From assembly GCF_003269295.1 (NCBI RefSeq), contig NZ_QLTT01000004.1, forward strand, positions 310,001-374,000: a DNA stretch of 64,000 nucleotides, written 5' to 3'. Position 1 is the stretch's first letter; the number at the start of each line of letters is the position of its first letter. The stretch is from Lentzea atacamensis (GTDB lineage Bacteria > Actinomycetota > Actinomycetes > Mycobacteriales > Pseudonocardiaceae). The position numbers were made by a program, and so were the translations under genes. This document shows positions 62,246-64,000 of the stretch, one piece after another. Below the pieces are notes generated by a model. That model made no database searches. It worked only from the letters and a program-made list of their open reading frames with translations, and was not told the DNA's origin.

Positions 62246-63937
62246 ATGCCCGGACTGAAGTTCCTCCCCACCACGAAAACAGGCACGGACCGGGTCGTGT
62301 TCGTCCTGTCCGCCGTCGTCGCCGCCGCGTTCCTCGCCTGGGGCGTCTTCGGCACCGCGAGCCTCGGCAGCGTGTCGTCCGCCGTGCTCGGCTGGGTGAT
62401 CCGCAACACCGGCTGGGCGTTCCTCACCGCGGCCACCGGTTTCGTGATCTTCGCGCTGTGGCTGGCGTTCAGCCGCTACGGCCGGATCCCGCTCGGCCAG
62501 GACGGCGAACGGCCGGAGTTCCGGACGGTGTCGTGGGTCGCGATGATGTTCAGCGCGGGCATGGGCATCGGGCTGATGTTCTACGGCGTCGCGGAACCGT
62601 TGTCGCACTTCGTGAAGCCGCCACCCGGAACGGTGGAGGGCGGCACGGACGCGGCGGTCGAGACCGCGATGGCGACCTCGTTGTTCCACTGGGCGATCCA
62701 CCCGTGGTCGATCTACGCGGTCGTCGGTCTCGCCATCGCCTACGGCACGTTCCGCCGCGGCCGCAAGCAGCTGATCAGCGCCGCGTTCGCCCCGCTGTTC
62801 GGCGACCGCGTGTCGGAAGGTCCGCTCGGCAGGCTGATCGACATCCTGGCGATCTTCGCGACGCTGTTCGGTTCGGCCGCGTCACTGGGTCTTGGCGCGC
62901 TGCAGATCGGCAGCGGGTTGAAGGCGGGCGGTTTCGTCGCCGACAACCCCGGTGTCGGCGTGCTCATCGGTGTCATCGCGGTGCTGACCGTCGCGTTCGT
63001 CGCGTCGGCTGTTTCCGGTGTGGCCAAGGGCATCCAGTGGTTGTCGAACATCAACATGGTGCTGGCGACCGTGCTGGCGCTCTTCCTGTTCGTGGTCGGG
63101 CCGACGGTGCTGATCCTCAACCTGGTGCCGGCGGCCATCGGTGACTACTTCCGCGAGATGGGCGAGATGATCTCCCGCTCCGGCGCGTCCGGCGGCGAGG
63201 CCATGGAGAGCTGGCTGGCGTCGTGGACGATCTTCTACTGGGCCTGGTGGATCTCGTGGACCCCGTTCGTGGGGATGTTCATCGCGCGGATAAGCCGCGG
63301 CCGGACGATCAAGCAGTTCGTCAGCGGCGTCATCCTCGTCCCGTCGGTGGTCAGCCTGATCTGGTTCACGATCATGGGTGGCACGGCCATCACGTTGCAG
63401 CGCGGTGGCACGGACCTGGCCGGCGCGGGCAACCCGGAGTCGCAGCTCTTCGCGGTGCTCGACCAGTTCCCGCTGGCGGCGGTCGCCGGTGTGGTGGTGA
63501 TGGTCCTCGTGGCGATCTTCTTCGTTTCCGGCGCCGACGCCGCATCGCTCGTGATGGGCACGTTGTCGCAACGGGGCGCCATCGAACCGCGCCGCGGCCT
63601 GGTGGTGTTCTGGGGCGTCGCGACCGGTGGTGTGGCGGCGGTGATGCTGCTGGTCGGTGGCGGTGGTGCGACCGCGCTGACCGGGCTGCAGAACCTCACG
63701 ATCATCGCCGCGGCACCGTTCGCGCTCGTCATGGTCGTGCTGTGCGTGGCGCTGGCCAAGGACCTGCGCAGCGACCCGATGGTGCTGCGGGAGAAGCACT
63801 GCGCCGAGATCGTCGAGCAGGCCGTGGTCGCGGGCAACGAGGAGTACGACGGCGATTTCTGCCTGCAGGTGGCGCCGACGCCGGTCAAGGTCAACGGCCA
63901 GGTCGTGGAACGGGTTGCCGTCGATGAGAAGACCTGA
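62246..63937 (+). CDS. BCCT-family betaine/choline/carnitine transporter
   Basis: This encodes 563 residues from the ATG at 62246 (an in-frame GTG at 62234 is possible). It has twelve predicted helices and the BCCT signature GMGIGLMFYGVAEPL. The tryptophan-rich substrate segment WTIFYWAWWISWTPFVGMFI (about residues 330-349) is complete. A cytoplasmic C-terminal extension is rich in charged residues. It would import betaine as the substrate of the locus, which the adjacent oxygenase consumes; osmoprotection is a second possible role. Confidence 0.93.
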   Translation: MPGLKFLPTTKTGTDRVVFVLSAVVAAAFLAWGVFGTASLGSVSSAVLGWVIRNTGWAFLTAATGFVIFALWLAFSRYGRIPLGQDGERPEFRTVSWVAMMFSAGMGIGLMFYGVAEPLSHFVKPPPGTVEGGTDAAVETAMATSLFHWAIHPWSIYAVVGLAIAYGTFRRGRKQLISAAFAPLFGDRVSEGPLGRLIDILAIFATLFGSAASLGLGALQIGSGLKAGGFVADNPGVGVLIGVIAVLTVAFVASAVSGVAKGIQWLSNINMVLATVLALFLFVVGPTVLILNLVPAAIGDYFREMGEMISRSGASGGEAMESWLASWTIFYWAWWISWTPFVGMFIARISRGRTIKQFVSGVILVPSVVSLIWFTIMGGTAITLQRGGTDLAGAGNPESQLFAVLDQFPLAAVAGVVVMVLVAIFFVSGADAASLVMGTLSQRGAIEPRRGLVVFWGVATGGVAAVMLLVGGGGATALTGLQNLTIIAAAPFALVMVVLCVALAKDLRSDPMVLREKHCAEIVEQAVVAGNEEYDGDFCLQVAPTPVKVNGQVVERVAVDEKT

Positions 63938-63959
63938 GCGGTCCGCGGCCTGCGTGAGC

Positions 63960-64000
63960 TCAGATCAGGGCGCGGATGGCGCGTTCGAACCCGATGACGT
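63960..64000 (-). CDS. C-terminal end of an unidentified minus-strand gene
   Basis: The minus strand reads VIGFERAIRALI followed by a TGA stop (63960-63962), convergent with the transporter gene and open to the window edge. Thirteen codons cannot identify a family; a helical C-terminus, as in TetR-type regulators, would fit. Confidence 0.35.
   Translation of the reverse strand, partial: VIGFERAIRALI

Overview
The window is high-GC actinobacterial DNA. It has many GTG and TTG starts, translationally coupled operons, a LuxR-type large regulator, a subtilisin-inhibitor-like secreted protein, and a formaldehyde dehydrogenase of the mycothiol-dependent type. Mycothiol and the overall style fit a filamentous actinomycete. 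Pseudonocardiales (Lentzea, Saccharothrix or Amycolatopsis-like) is my inference and is not proven by the sequence.

Layout. 1-11,540 holds mixed chromosomal genes: a truncated LuxR/LAL regulator, LapA-like and DUF742 proteins, a MEDS/ATPase regulator, a MerR regulator with a clear operator, an MFS exporter, a secreted protease inhibitor, a small alarmone synthetase behind a truncated tubulin-like protein, a D-cysteine desulfhydrase-like operon with a BtuF-like protein and a Nudix hydrolase, and two proteins of unknown role. 11,546-14,375 holds two short, divergently transcribed IucA/IucC-type (NIS) siderophore synthetases, followed by an atypical TetR-like protein. 15,230-16,556 is a gene-poor gap containing a decayed AMIN-like protein gene.

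16,557-52,638 is the centrepiece: a nonribosomal peptide cluster. It has an ArsR-type regulator, an MbtH protein, a HisC-like aminotransferase and an MppJ-like keto-acid C-methyltransferase (beta-methylphenylalanine supply). Two giant NRPSs carry six modules: A-T / C-A-T-E / C-A-T // C-A-T-E / C-A-T / C-A-T-E. A stand-alone penicillin-binding-protein-type thioesterase, an MFS exporter and a complete enduracididine cassette (MppP-, MppQ- and MppR-like) follow. A LiaRS-like two-component system and a MacB/FtsX-type ABC transporter close the region and are plausible self-protection. The parts list resembles that of mannopeptimycin, but within the window there is no beta-hydroxylase of enduracididine and no mannosyltransferase. 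The predicted product is a head-to-tail cyclic hexapeptide, L-Val-like / D-X / L-X / D-enduracididine-like / L-Thr / D-enduracididine-like, with beta-methyl-Phe probably at one X.

52,735-63,937 is a glycine betaine catabolic locus. It contains a ferredoxin reductase and Rieske ferredoxin, an IclR regulator with repeated operator sequences, serine hydroxymethyltransferase, S-(hydroxymethyl)mycothiol dehydrogenase, an MBL hydrolase, dimethylglycine oxidase, a broken sarcosine-oxidase remnant, a GbcA-like Rieske betaine demethylase and a BCCT betaine transporter. Betaine is imported, demethylated to dimethylglycine and sarcosine, and funnelled to glycine and serine, while released formaldehyde is oxidised through mycothiol. 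The window ends in the C-terminus of an unidentified minus-strand gene.
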